From assembly GCA_028554755.1 (NCBI GenBank), contig JAPTOF010000028.1, forward strand, positions 1,780,501 to 1,844,500: a stretch of DNA of 64,000 nt. Direction: 5' to 3'. Under the pieces are notes generated by a model. It saw only the letters and a list, made by a program, of their open reading frames with translations. It was not told the DNA's origin and did not search any database. The position numbers were made by a program, and so were the translations under genes. Every line of letters begins with the position of its first letter. Position 1 is the stretch's first letter. Below, piece after piece: positions 35,071-46,431 of this stretch. The DNA comes from Cordia subcordata (lineage: Eukaryota; Streptophyta; Magnoliopsida; Boraginales; Cordiaceae).

Positions 35071-36522
35071 CTACCTATTTTCTGCCAATTCCTGTTGTTG
35101 ATTCTGAATAAATTGCATTATCTTTATCATGTCATTACTAGGAGGCTGGCTATTAGAGGAAGCAGGTAAAGCTTGAGGTTGAGGAGCACTAGTGAGACGG
35201 GGTTGATTGACTTGATAAAAAACCTGGGGGATATTGCGGACGGGGTCGCTGCTGAGGTGGAACTTGAGGATGTGAACTAGACTCATGCTGTCCTTGTCTT
35301 CAGGAAAATTTCGGATTGTCCCTCCAACCCGGATTGTACGTGTTTGAGTATGGATTATACTCACGAGAATAACCTTGTGTGGCACACACTTGCTCTTTCA
35401 TGAATTCAGGAAATTGGGATGCTAAAGGGCAAGCTAGGGTCTCATGAGATGACTCGGAGCATAATGCACAAACTTCAACAACTAAGGGGGTGGAGGAAGC
35501 ACTTGAAGAACTAGTCCTAGGACTCTGAGATGAAATGGACAAAGAGATGAATTGATCTAGTTTATTTGTTAACGCCTCGACCTTAGAGGGTAAGTCCAAG
35601 AAATTCCAACCTCACTAACACTTCTCTTGTTACCCTCGACTAGATCTTTCCATTTCAAAATTTTGTTATGAATTCTCAGCCATCATTTCTATTTTCTCCC
35701 ATGCCTCAGTTGGTCTTAAAAGATAGAAACCACCACCGGAGGCGGCATTGACCATCATCCTATTTTGTTCGTTTAAACATCGAAAGAAGTATTACATTAG
35801 GTCATGATTGTCGTACCCATGGTGTGGACATTGTCTAAGAAGATCTTTGAACCTCTCCCAAGCTTCATGAAAAGATTCTAAGTCATGCTGGGAAAAAGTC
35901 ATGATGGCAGTCCTAAGTTCGGCTGTCTTGGCCATGGGATAAAATTTCGGAAGAATTTAGATTGAAGCTCAGCCCATGTAGTAATGCACCCATTAGGTAA
36001 GGAGTGCAACCAAGTCCTAGCCTTATCCTGAAGAGAGAAGGGAAACAATCTTAGACGTATGACCTCTTGGGAGACATTGGGAACATGGAGAGTGGAACTC
36101 ATTTCAACAAAATCAGTAATGTGATCAAGAGAACTCTTATTGCTTCTCCCGTAAAAGGAAGGAAGCATAGCCAACATACTAGGCTTAATCTCGAAGTTCG
36201 TACCCCCCAAACCTGGAATTTGAATAGCCGAATTAGGCTCAAATGTTTCGGCGAGAAAGAATTGCCTAAGAGTGGGTTCCTCATCTAAAGGTGGACTTGG
36301 TCTACGTGGTTCCTGTCTAAAATGAGCTTGGGCTTGATGCCCAATGTGCTCATGAGGTGGAATGGGATTCATTAGGGGATTGGGCGGATTATGAGGATGA
36401 TTGGGATCGGCCATCTCCTCAGGAAGATCTCCTAAATTCCTGAAACGTCTAGTGATTCTTTCAGGTTCGGGATTAAGAGGAATTAGGGGATTCTTAAGGG
36501 ATCTCCTACCAAGCATGCACAA
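35071..36522 (-). pseudogene. Gyp-B gag, with frameshifts
   Basis: Gag forms the cytoplasmic particle around element RNA. The first piece (35899-36522) has a proline-rich N-terminus (MADPNHPHNPPNPLMNPIPP from about residue 37; the true start could be this Met or the upstream one). The capsid core follows: NFEIKPSMLAMLPSFYGR, VIRLRLFPFSLQDKARTWLHSLP and WAELQSKFFRNF. A one-base shift near 35940 ends it; the next residues (MAKTAELRTAIM-like, GGGFYLL) continue in another frame with stops. A piece at 35300-35599 holds a zinc knuckle, CALCSESSHETLAC (C-x2-C-x4-H-x4-C). Another at 35071-35385 is Gln/Pro-rich. Confidence 0.85.
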
Positions 36523-36772
36523 ACTATCCTAACTCCGGCCACTTCAACCCCCAAACACTTCAGTATTCCTAAACTACAGCAAATAATCCACAATCCTAAA
36601 AAGTCTACTAAAAAAAAAGTAAAGTCAAAAGCTGAATTAAACTAACAAAGAGAACTAAAACAAGATAATATAAGCAATAAATGAAATAAGTAAAAACTAA
36701 ACAAACTATAAAGAAAAAGCAAGAAAAACAACTATCAAAACACAAAAGCACCGAATGCAAATCACCGTGCCT

Positions 36773-36789
36773 CCCCAGCAACGGCGCCA
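36773..36789 (-). promoter_or_regulatory. Gyp-B primer binding site (tRNA-Asp type)
   Basis: On the minus strand TGGCGCCGTTGCTGGGG, six bases after the 5' LTR. It differs by one base from the common Athila/Tat site and is better preserved than in Gyp-A. Confidence 0.9.
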
Positions 36790-36795
36790 AAAACT

Positions 36796-37737
36796 TGATG
36801 TCTTCTTACGAGTGCAAGTTTTAAAAGACCATAGCGCGTACGGATCGTGCAATACAGTGTTTACGAGTGCAGGTGTCAAACCACAGGGAGGCGTGAATAT
36901 CGTGAATGTATCCTATGCTTGCTGTCCTAAAAGAGCTAAAAAGAAAGATCTAAACTAAGTGTACTTTTTCTTGTGAAGGTTTGGATTGTTGGGAGCTCTA
37001 AGTAAATGAAAAAAAACTAAACTATGAATAAAAACAAAAAGGGACGCAGGTTGATTAAGAAGAAACTAACAATTGGAAAGGGATTAGGGTGACTTGGACT
37101 TATGAATGGGTAACTCCATACTCAAATGCTATGGGATTAAGGGATGATGGCTAACTATCAAAAGTGCTCTTAACTAGGTTGTTAGTTAGTGTCCCGATTT
37201 CCCCTAGGACTCGGTGCGGGTCCGTCCCTAGGCGACGCCTCCTAGAGCTACGGCGTGGTCCTTATGACCTAGGGCCTCAAGAGGGACTAACTAACTTCCT
37301 AGGTGGCTTAGAATGAACCTACCCTAGTACCTAAACCGTTGGCTGGGTTTAAAGCCAAGACCTAGTGTTGCTAAGGTCGACTAAATCTATCCTGAAACCT
37401 ATTGGCTGGATTTAAAGCCAAAGGAAACTCGACCTAGATTAGCCCTAAATTATACTCCGTCATTTTAAGATCACTATAGCAGGATTTGACTAACATTCAT
37501 ACATATGTGATATTGAAATTATGCTTGTTAGTAGGCATGCAAATACGCATATAGGCATGAATAAAAGCACTACCCACTTCATAACATCCATGTATAAACA
37601 CATAGACATGAGTACAGCATGGATTAGATGTGTTTAGTAACAAACATACTTCAATTAATATATGTGTACTCATTTAGGTATTTTATCAAACACATAGACA
37701 TGAATGAAAGAACACCCAATTAAACAAAACAAATCAA

Positions 37738-37781
<44 letters not shown>

Positions 37782-38601
37782 GCCATCATATCCCATATCA
37801 TAAGAGTATAAAATTAACCCATTACATAAGTTTAATCACCCTATACAAGCCTACTCAGACATAATAGAAAATAGAATGAAAGAGATATAATGAAACTCCC
37901 CTTTCATCCTAGCGATTTTAGAACACAGCTTGTAAACAATCTCGATTCCAAAGCGTTTGAATCCTCCAACGAAGCTTGGTTTTTTGTGAAAAGTATGTGA
38001 AAAGGGTGTGTGAGGCGGCTAGGGAATAGGGTTAAGTGTGTGTGAGAATAGGTGTGAAGTGTGTGTAAAAACTCCTCTCCTTTTCTGCTCCGCATTGGGC
38101 TTTATTTATAGATTCGCGCATAGCCGGTCGACCGTCTAGGTCGATTGGCCTCTGGAGTACTCGACCGGCTTTCTTCAAGGGCTCTCTGGAGTGGCCGGTC
38201 GACCGGCTCTTGAAGGGGGGTCGTCCGGCTTTTCGACGAAGCTCTCTGGAGTGGCTGGTCGACCTAGTCGGTCGACCGGCTATTCTTCCTCAGCGTCCGG
38301 CTGACTTCCTTCATCCAATTTTTTCGTCATTTTGGCCTTTAGTCTTCTCCCTTAGACCCGTGCATGTCCTATCTTCATCACCCTTTCATTGTTCAATCTT
38401 TATCTTAACCCAAAATCACCTGAATCATTGAAAATAAGCTATTAGTGTAGCATTTTATCTCTTAGACTCAATATGCACATTTATTCACACTTAAGCCTAT
38501 TCCTATCAAAAGTACTACACTAATGCATCATTATAAGCATTCAACATCTCTAAAGTATAAGTAAATGGCGATGCAAACACACACCAAATCACAACTTATC
38601 A
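36796..38601 (-). repeat. Gyp-B 5' LTR
   Basis: 1,806 bp. (AT)19 at 37741-37778. TATA box (minus TATAAATA) at 38103-38110. GTCGAC palindromes at 38120-38285, upstream of the TATA box in the direction of transcription. Confidence 0.95.
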
Positions 38602-38606
38602 ACATC

Positions 38607-39920
38607 CATTTGCCAGATCTCATAGTCTAAGTGCATAGCTATAGCAAACACGATGTGAACTAACTTCAGCATCACTACAGGGGAAAATGTTTCATCATAG
38701 TCAATACCATTACGTTGTTGATATCCCTTAGCTACCAAACGGGCTTTATAGGTCTCCACCTTCCCATCTGCTCCTCGTTTTCGTTTGAAAACCCATTTAC
38801 ACTTTTAACCTTTTCAGGTGGATCAACTAATGTCCACACATTATTAATTTTCATGGATTCCATTTTAGATTCCGTGGCCTTAAGCCATTCTTTGGAGTCA
38901 TGCCTTAGCATGGCATCCATATAGGTGATCAAATCCTCATCATTTTCATTAGTTCGATGGGATCGCCGTCTCAAACCAAGAATCTGTACCTCCTTGGTTG
39001 ATAAGGTACTCTACTAGATCTCCTAATTGATGCCTCTATAGTAGCTTCAGGATCTAGTTCCCTAGCCTCATTCTATCTTGTATATCCAACTGAAGGTGTT
39101 TGTACTTCACCAAGCTCAATAGTAGAGGTAGTTATCTCTTGTTCGAGAAACTCTTTCTGTAGAAAGATTCCTCTAGCAGCAACAAACACCTTTTGTTCTT
39201 TAACATGGTAGAAGTAGTATCCCTTAGACTCTCTAGGGTATTCTACAAATCTGCATTTGTCAGATTTTGGTTCTAGCTTGTCAGTTTGAAGACGTTTGGT
39301 GTATGCCGAACACCCTCAAACCTTGAGGTAAGAGAGTATTGGTCTAGGACGATGCCATATCTCATATGGTGTCTTTTCTACTAACTTGCTAGGTGCTTTA
39401 TTCAGCACATGGGTGGCAGTCTTAAGAGCATATTCCAAAAAAGATATGGTAGATCCGTGTATCCCATCATAGATTGAACCATGTATAACAATATTTGATT
39501 TCTCCTTTCAGATACACCATTATGTTGTGGTGTACCTATAGGTGTCCATTGCGAGAGAATCCTATTCTCTTCTCAATAACTCAAAAACTCATTAAAAAGA
39601 TATTCTCCTCGATGATCATATCGTAGGATCTTAATACTCTTTCTAGTTTATTTTTCTGCCTTACTCCTGTATCTCTTGAACATTTCAAAAGACTCTGATT
39701 TATGCGTCATCAAATAGACTTACCCATATATAGATAGGTCATAAGTGAATGTAATGAAGTAGGAATACCCACATCTACCATTAGTGCTCATAGGCCTATC
39801 CACATTAGTATGTATAATGCCCAAAGTTTTGTAACTCAATCACCTTTTACAGAAAAAAAGGGATTTGGTCATTTTTCCAAGAAGACAAGACTCAAAAGTC
39901 GATATTGATTCAAAGATCAC
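38607..39920 (-). pseudogene. Copia-A RT N-terminal half and integrase remnant
   Basis: At 38732-38974 the RT N-terminus is readable ([30 protein letters not shown]). After a frame change the text runs to the Gyp-B insertion point in the WQMDV motif. From about 39000 to 39920 only short shifted pieces of integrase remain, for example a region resembling TKSLFSVKG and LMKHKSESFEMFKRY in two frames. No catalytic triad can be followed. The insertion separated this part from the RT catalytic half at 27012-27609. Confidence 0.7.
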
Positions 39921-40450
39921 CAGTGTCAAGAAACCCTTCCTTGACCAACTTGTTAATCCTATCCTTATTAATATGACCAAGTCCACAGTGCCAAAGATAT
40001 ATATCTGAAGTAGCTCCTATTTTGGGACGTTTGTTGCTAATATGCAAGATGTGCACAGGCTGTGTCAAAATATAAATCCCATGTTTCAATCGTCCGTTAA
40101 AAAACACAAACATTATTCAAAATAATGTCACTACCATTATTGGAAATTCTAAAGGAATATCCATCTTGGGCTAACAACCTAATTGAAATAATATTCAAAA
40201 CAAAATCTGGACAAAAGAAAACATCAGAAAGACTTAAGTTCTTAGAATTGATAGCTAAAGATAAACACCCTAATGCTGGTATTGGAACAGGATTCCTATT
40301 ACCAAAACTCAGGAACCGCTTTCTATCTTCAAACTTCCTACTGACCTGTAGCCCTAACAACGAATAGCAAATATGATAAGGACTGCCTGTATCTAATACA
40401 TAGGTAGTAGAGTCTATGACACTGAAGTTGCAAGGAGTAATCATATACAT
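39910..40450 (-). pseudogene. Copia-A protease and integrase zinc domain remnant
   Basis: The stretch 40097-40450 carries the protease site YVLDTGSPYHIC, an intact DTG, and DVFFCPDFVLNIISIRLL, the usual downstream block. The next piece (39910-40113, -1 frame) holds GIYILTQPVHIL and the integrase zinc start LWHCGLGHINKDRI, with both His. They are one polyprotein split by one frame change around 40100-40113. Confidence 0.85.
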
Positions 40451-40465
40451 ACCTTGCTGAGCAAC

Positions 40466-41316
40466 CTAATGCTTTCTTCTAGGCCTGTTTGGATCTAAGG
40501 ACGCCAGATACTGAGGACAATTCCTCTTCCAATGTCCAAGCTGCTTGCAAAAGAAACACTCTGCTTGGCTCTTGTCAACCTTTTGCTTGCGGGCTTGGTT
40601 TTGCTGCTGTGTCGGCTTCTTAATCCCACCTCGAGCTTTGAACGCATTTTTGTTCTTCTTTTTACCCTTCTTAAAACCTTTGCGTCTCGAGGATGAGACA
40701 CCTCCCATTATATTAATAGGCTTTCTTAGGAGCAGGTTATCTTTCTCAAAGGTTTTGAACAGTCCTAGTAACCCATGGTAGTTAACAATAGGCTTGTTCA
40801 TCTAGTACTGATTCAAGAAGGGGAGAAAAGATGGAGGCAACGAATTAAGAATGGCATCCTTGCCAAGCTGTTCCTGAAGTGAAAAACCTAGCTTAGCTAG
40901 CTTCTTGATGTTTTCTGTCATGTACAATACATGATTAATAACTGACCTTCATCTGGCATCGAAAATAGCATATGAGGTTCTATGTCTTTCAGCATCATCC
41001 AATGTGCCAAACGACTCATCAACGTTTGAATGATAGCCTCAGGTTGTGAATCCTCAAACTTGCGACAAAACTTGTTGTTCATTGGAGCCCTAATAATGCA
41101 ACGAACCATGACTCTATCATCAAGCCATTTTTTATAACGTCGATGATCCACTGTAGTTGCATTAGCAGCAGGCTTCACAGGTGCTGAATCAATAAGAACA
41201 TGCAAGATACATTCATGTTCAAGTACAATGTGCAAGCTTCAATACCAACTATCGAAGTTGGGCCCAATGAGCTTCTCACTATCCAATAGTGATCTTAAAG
41301 ACAACGTGTTAGCCAT
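40466..41316 (-). pseudogene. Copia-A gag
   Basis: Gag starts at 41316 with MANTLSLRSLLDSEKLIGPNF, the typical copia start. The next residues SWY are followed by an in-frame TGA near 41240, then SLHIVLEHECILHVL. The open stretch 40918-41235 covers the capsid core (KWLDDRVMVRCIIRAPMNN). The C-terminal stretch 40466-40801 is basic (KKGKKKNKNAFKARGG) and ends with zinc knuckle CFFCKQLGHWKRNC (C-x2-C-x4-H-x4-C). At least two frame breaks. Confidence 0.85.
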
Positions 41317-42411
41317 TAAATCTGCAAATAATCAACATAAAAAGAACAAACAATCTATTGTAAATATGAATTATTAATTTTTTCCAAAAGACATGGGCCA
41401 ATATCTAATGGATTCTCCCACTATTTTGTTTAGACTATTAGCACCTGCCTACAACCCGAAGGGATTTTCGAAAAATAAACCCCTTTAGTGGGTATCGAGA
41501 TCCAAAATAATGTACATTGCTTGACTGAGGTCTGCCAACCTATGGACACTACTTGGTAGCAAATTACTTCCCCAAGTAACTCCCAGTATTTTGTTCCGCC
41601 CCAAGCATCTCTTCAACAAGACTAAGGTCCTCCACTGATAAGCTTTGTTAGGTCAAACTATTAACATGAACTCCCAAAGTTTTCCTCCGACCCCAATGAG
41701 TAGACCCGACAGAGGTCGGCCCACCTGCTCATCAGTTCGAAGGGATTCCAAGGGTCTCATTTAGTAAATAATAATCCCAATATTCCAATAAAAGCCAGGC
41801 CTAAGGGCCTCTAATGTTTATTAGAGTATTGGGCCCATTATCATTTACTTTAATGGGAGGCAATGATTTGGATCCCCATGTCCAAGTCATTTTAAGGACC
41901 CAATAAATTTTAGGGGATTTATTTGATTAAAAGCGCGTGATTGTTTAATAGCCAAACCATTAATTATCCAATTTAATTAATCAATTGGCATACAAAACAA
42001 CATATATGTCAACATATATAAGCACATGCAGATGGTTATGGGCTTTCCTAGTGTGGCCCACTAAAGCCATCATGGGCCACTCTATCATGCAAAACTAAAT
42101 TTTACATTTTAATTTTGGGAAACCTGGACAGGCCCAGGCCGTTAGCTTCTTGGTCTTCAGTTCCACATCTTGATCGTGTTAAAAACTACTAATTATATCA
42201 TAATTAATAAGAACTCCTTCTAAAGGACGGGATACATTACTTGGGAGAAGAATTTTACAACCAGATTTAAGAGAAGGCTCGGCTCACAGACCCAATTTAG
42301 AAACCCATAAATTAATCATAATAATTAATAAATAAAATGCAATAATAAACATGATATGTAAGCCTATAACCACCTTATAATATGCTATACATCAAAATAA
42401 AAGAGCATAAA
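41317..42411 (-). other. Copia-A untranslated leader, part 1
   Basis: No ORF. Non-coding leader between primer site and gag, split by SIRE-B. On the minus strand the last bases before the gag start read TTGATTATTTGCAGATTTA, with a good 3' splice-site look (pyrimidine-rich, then CAG), so a leader intron is possible. Contains several GGGCCCA/TGGGCC-type blocks. Confidence 0.55.
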
Positions 42412-42416
42412 CATTT

Positions 42417-43742
42417 TGTGGGTGTAAATATCTTAAAAGGGGGGGGGTGTGAATTAAGATATAATTACTAAATTTCGTTTTTTAAAAAATTCACAGAAAA
42501 TCAATAATTTCTTTCAAACAATATATCAAACACAATATAGTTAATTTAAACAAGTATGGAAATAAGAGTATAAGGAGATGAGAGACAAACTATTTAAGGT
42601 GGTTCGGCCAAGCCTACGTCCACCGCCCAAGGAAGCTCCCTTTAAGAATTCAACAATCTTCACTATAATGCTTCTTCAAATCTTGGTGAAGCACAAACCA
42701 AGTTTATACACCTCTTTGAAGCCCAACTTCAAAGCACCCAAGAGAATCTCTCTTTTGGATTTCTCCACACTTTACAAGGTTTAAAGAATTTGATCTCACA
42801 AGATTTTAGCTCTCAAAGTGTGTATATATTCAAGGAATAAGAAAAGATAGAATCTGAAATTTTCTTCAGGAAAAAGATATAGTAAATGAATAAGCTCTTG
42901 AAAGCTCAAATATATTGCAAGAATTGGCTCAAAAGCTTCATTGAATGATAATAACAATTTTGCACACTTCACTTGATGAATTAAATGTGTAATAAGTGAG
43001 TATTTAAAGAGATTTTGGGGGTTAGGGATTTGGTAGGTGAGGAAAAGAGGAAAAATAAGCCAGAACAGTAACGGCTAGTGCATTTATTACAGTAGCCCGT
43101 TCAGCCGGTCGACCGGCTGGATCGTCCAGCTTGTACGTAATCCTCTCTGACTAGGCCAGACGCCTTAGTCAGTCGACCAGCTAGGGGGTCTGGCTTTTAG
43201 CTTTATTCTCTGTTTTAGCTAGGCGACCCACCCATGTCAGCCGGTCAACTGGCTGGGGGATCCAGCCACTCTAGAAAGTGAAGTAAAGCCAAACTTTTGC
43301 AAAAAAAATATTTTAAGTGCAATTTTCACAACTCCAAATCATTTTGAAATATTTTGTAAATACATGTTATGACTTGAAACACCCTAAAAACACAATTTTA
43401 TTCAATGTGTGCATTCAAACTCATTTGTGCCTATGTGAAATCAAATGTGCAAGAGTTAAAAAATTGTTTGACTAATGAAGAAGAAAGTTTGAGCCAAACG
43501 TATGCAATATTAAGGCATTTCACAAAAGAGCAAGAAAAGAATGCCCGGTACCCCTTATGACATCGCTTCTCCTCCTCATGCCTTCTCATCTTCTTGTTCT
43601 TCAAATAATGTGTTTAGCACATCTTCTTCCATCTTTCAAAGCATCTTCTTACATTTAAACACTTATTTTCTCAAGATGCTTTTAGTCAAATAATGCATAT
43701 AAATTTTCATCATCAAAACTAATAACAAATATTTAGCCAACA
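42417..43742 (-). repeat. SIRE-B 3' LTR
   Basis: 1,326 bp, close to the 1,323-bp partner at 51357. Palindrome cluster GCCGGTCGACCGGC and variants at 43105-43265. A run of 8 G (42441-42448) is shorter in the partner. The minus-strand polypurine tract AAAAAGAGAGAGAT lies directly outside (43743-43760). Confidence 0.95.
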
Positions 43743-43950
43743 ATCTCTCTCTTTTTGATAATGACAAATTTTCATGATATGAGCAAAGGTAGTCCCCCTT
43801 AATATATGCATTCCTTTTTTTTTAAATAAAACGTCTTTGGGAAAATACTCCCCCTGTTAGATTTAACATATACATATTTTGATGGTAATCTCAAAATCAA
43901 CTAAATCAATTAACTATGCAAATTAAGGCATGATGATGGTAATCAACTAA

Positions 43951-44419
43951 GAGGGTGTTTGGTTTGGATTTTTTTTTTGTCAAACCTGCTTAAAGCCTAA
44001 TTTAAGCTAAGAAAACTATTTTTTTAATTAAAAATGTGCTTTTTTTAAATGGCTTTAAGTAGAAAATAAAAAGCTCCCCAAGCCCAGCTTTTGCTTTTTA
44101 TGGCTTTAAGCACATTGAGAAAAAGCAAGTTTGACCAAATCATTTACTTTCTTATCCTTACCTTTTTATTTTTATTACTAAAATATCTTTACTCTTTTAT
44201 CTTATACTTACCTTTTTAAATTCTATTTTAATGTCCTTAATAGTTATTTTAACTATATAACTTACTTTTTAACCCACTTTAATCAAACATGTATATACTT
44301 ATTTTTATAACTATAACTTTTATTCAAACACGCAACTACTTAAAGTTGACAATAAAAAAAGTCACTTAAAGCCAGAAGCACTTTAAGTAGCTTTTTTATA
44401 AGCCAATCCAAACACCCTC
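43951..44419. mobile_element. MITE-2 (Tourist-like) in SIRE-B
   Basis: 469-bp non-coding insert with inverted ends GAGGGTGTTTGG/CCAAACACCCTC and the 3-bp duplication TAA at 43948-43950 and 44420-44422. The subterminal part is also complementary (GGATT.../...AAGCCAATCC). TAA/TTA duplication with a GGGTGTTTGG end is the PIF/Harbinger pattern. Confidence 0.9.
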
Positions 44420-44701
44420 TAAATGAGATCAAATACCAATTCACCATGCAAATCAATTCATCACGCAAAAATCATCTTCTCCTTCTCCTTTTCTTCTTTG
44501 CTCCCTTTTCATTTGCTTGTTCTTTCTCTCCCTTTTGACATCATCAAAAAGTGTACAAGAAGAGAATGAAAATAGAAGAAAAACCACATGATTAGTCAAG
44601 AAAATAAAAGTGAACAAAATAATACGATTAGTCAAGAGAATTAACTAAGAATGAACTAAAAACGTTTTCTAAGGCTAAAATGAGTTTTTGGAATATAAAA
44701 T

Positions 44702-46293
44702 TTAGGATGTTGGATCATGGTGATCTTTGAAGTACTCCTTCATGTTGGAACACATCCTGGCCATTTCTGAATCAATGTGTTCCCGCCAAAAAGTAAGCTC
44801 ATTCCATTGGTTCGTCATTGTGGTTCTTATTTCTCCCATTCCTGTGTTTAATGCTTGCAGCTGTGAAAGAATCTGAGCCAACATAGATGGGTCTTCTTGT
44901 TGACTTATTGAGCTAGACCTGCGTCTCGTTGAATCTCTACTCGACGTTGCTCATCAATGTGTCCCTGTACCCTTGATTTTCTCATCACTCGCCTTAGAGT
45001 AGTTTCCTCTGGATCTTGCTCCTTTTCAGAGGTACTAATAGCCATGGGTATTGTTCCTAGTATGCCTATGTCAGCTTCTCTCTCAAGTTCAGGCCCTACA
45101 TCTTCATCTAATGTGATGTCGATTCCCCTCAAGTATATCATCAAGTTTTTGTGTATTAGGGCCATATACAGGATTAGTGCAAGTAGTGCCTTTTTTAGTT
45201 CTATTCTTAATTGTGGCCTGAGTGCTTTGGGGCAAATTCTGAAGGTTTCTTTGTTGATAGCCTCCTCATTGTACCAGTAAATGCCCATGAAATTCATATA
45301 TAACATATCAAAGTTTCAGGCAAACTCTCTGTATGGAGCATTCGAAGAGATTTTATAGTGTGAAAAAATATGCATCAAGGCCATACCATATCCAAGTGTA
45401 GTAGTTTTTCCTCCACCCTTTCCACAATATGTAGCATATGTTGAAGAATCAGGAAAGGCAAAGCTATCTTAGTTTTCTTCCTAAGGCTATCGTAGATGTA
45501 AGCATCCATAACCGGGATCTTTCCATCATTAATATTCCTAGGGAGAATTACTTTACTAATGATTTTAAAGGCAATTCTCATATTGTAATTAACATTCTTC
45601 AATAATGGAAGAATCAAATATGGAGTCTTAGGTCCTACATCCTTCCACATATATTTTATAACTTTCTCCCGAAATACCAGTTTTCTTGATTCCTTCTGGC
45701 AACCTTGACTATTATAATTTCCTTCTCCATCAATAGGTATATGAAAATTTTCTTGCAAGATTTCCTCCTTAAGGACAAAATTTACCCCACATACAGTAGA
45801 AGTTAACTCAAGTTTTGGACTCCTACTATATATTTCAAGATTTTCATAGAATTCTATCACCAATTTATCTTGCACATCACAATGTAGATGCAAAAACATA
45901 AACCAAACATCAAATAGTGGTGGAACATTGGTGCCATCAAAATTTGAGTCAACGATATATTTACCGTACAATATTGATTGCTTCCCTTGAATCTTTGATA
46001 CTGGAGGTGGTGGTGGTGGAAGAGATTGTGTTCTTGCCCTTTTCCCTTTTCTTCCACATTCTTGGCCTCTAGTCCTCAAATTCACCTTGATCTTGTGTTG
46101 TTTTTGGAAGATTGAATTGGTGAAAACTTGTTTTTTGAAGTGGGTAATCAAGATATGGGAGGAATTTTTGAAAAACTTGGTTGAAAGTTGAAGAATTTGG
46201 AATGGGTTTGAGAGAATTTTTGCCTAGGGTAAAAAAATTTAGGAGATTTGAAGTGAATTTGGGGTTAAAACCCCTAATTTTAACCTTGTCCAC
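44702..46293 (-). pseudogene. SIRE-B env-like ORF, broken
   Basis: An ORF after pol of the kind Sireviruses carry, of unknown function; envelope activity has not been shown for the group. The main open stretch 45375-46151 (258 residues) has a basic, Arg/Lys-rich start (NLRTRGQECGRKGKRARTQ), a PPPPPP run and then the domain annotated in plants as putative plant transposon protein (VIEFYENLEI, VCGVNFVLKEEILQENFHIP, LPLLKNVNYNMRIAF). After a frame change 44905-45306 adds an acidic helical part. 44702-44884 ends with a coiled-coil-like helix (LAQILSQLQALNTGMGEIRTT). I see no clear signal peptide or transmembrane segment. Breaks lie near 45306-45375 and 44884-44905. Confidence 0.75.
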
Positions 46294-46431
46294 GTTCAGC
46301 CGGTCGACCAGCTAGTCGTGAGGGTCAACCGGGTAGGTCGAACGACCGGGTCAGACAGTACAAAAATGCGTATTTTTTCATGCCCAAGCCATAAAAACAC
46401 ATATGCATGCATTTTAATCACATTGTATCAT
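46294..46431 (-). promoter_or_regulatory. SIRE-B pol/env spacer with palindrome cluster
   Basis: Between the RNase H stop and the env-like ORF. 46294-46353 holds GCCGGTCGACC, GGTCAACCGGG and ACGACCGGG, the same family of motifs as upstream of the LTR TATA boxes. It may serve as an internal promoter for the env-like ORF; this is inference. Confidence 0.45.

Larger units (their letters stand above)
27610..38606 (-). mobile_element. Gyp-B: Ty3/gypsy Athila-like retrotransposon, complete, with target duplication
   Basis: Element 27615-38601 (10,987 bp) flanked by ACATC at 27610-27614 and 38602-38606. Removing it rejoins the Copia-A RT codons for [11 protein letters not shown]. Both LTRs begin TGATGTCTTC and end CTTATCA on the plus strand. 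On the minus strand the order is 5' LTR, tRNA-Asp type primer site, gag, protease, RT, RNase H, integrase, 3' non-coding region and 3' LTR. By eye the LTRs differ at roughly 40 bases plus three small indels in about 1.8 kb, so this is among the youngest insertions here. Gag, protease and RT frames are broken at a few points, so it is probably no longer autonomous. Confidence 0.95.
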
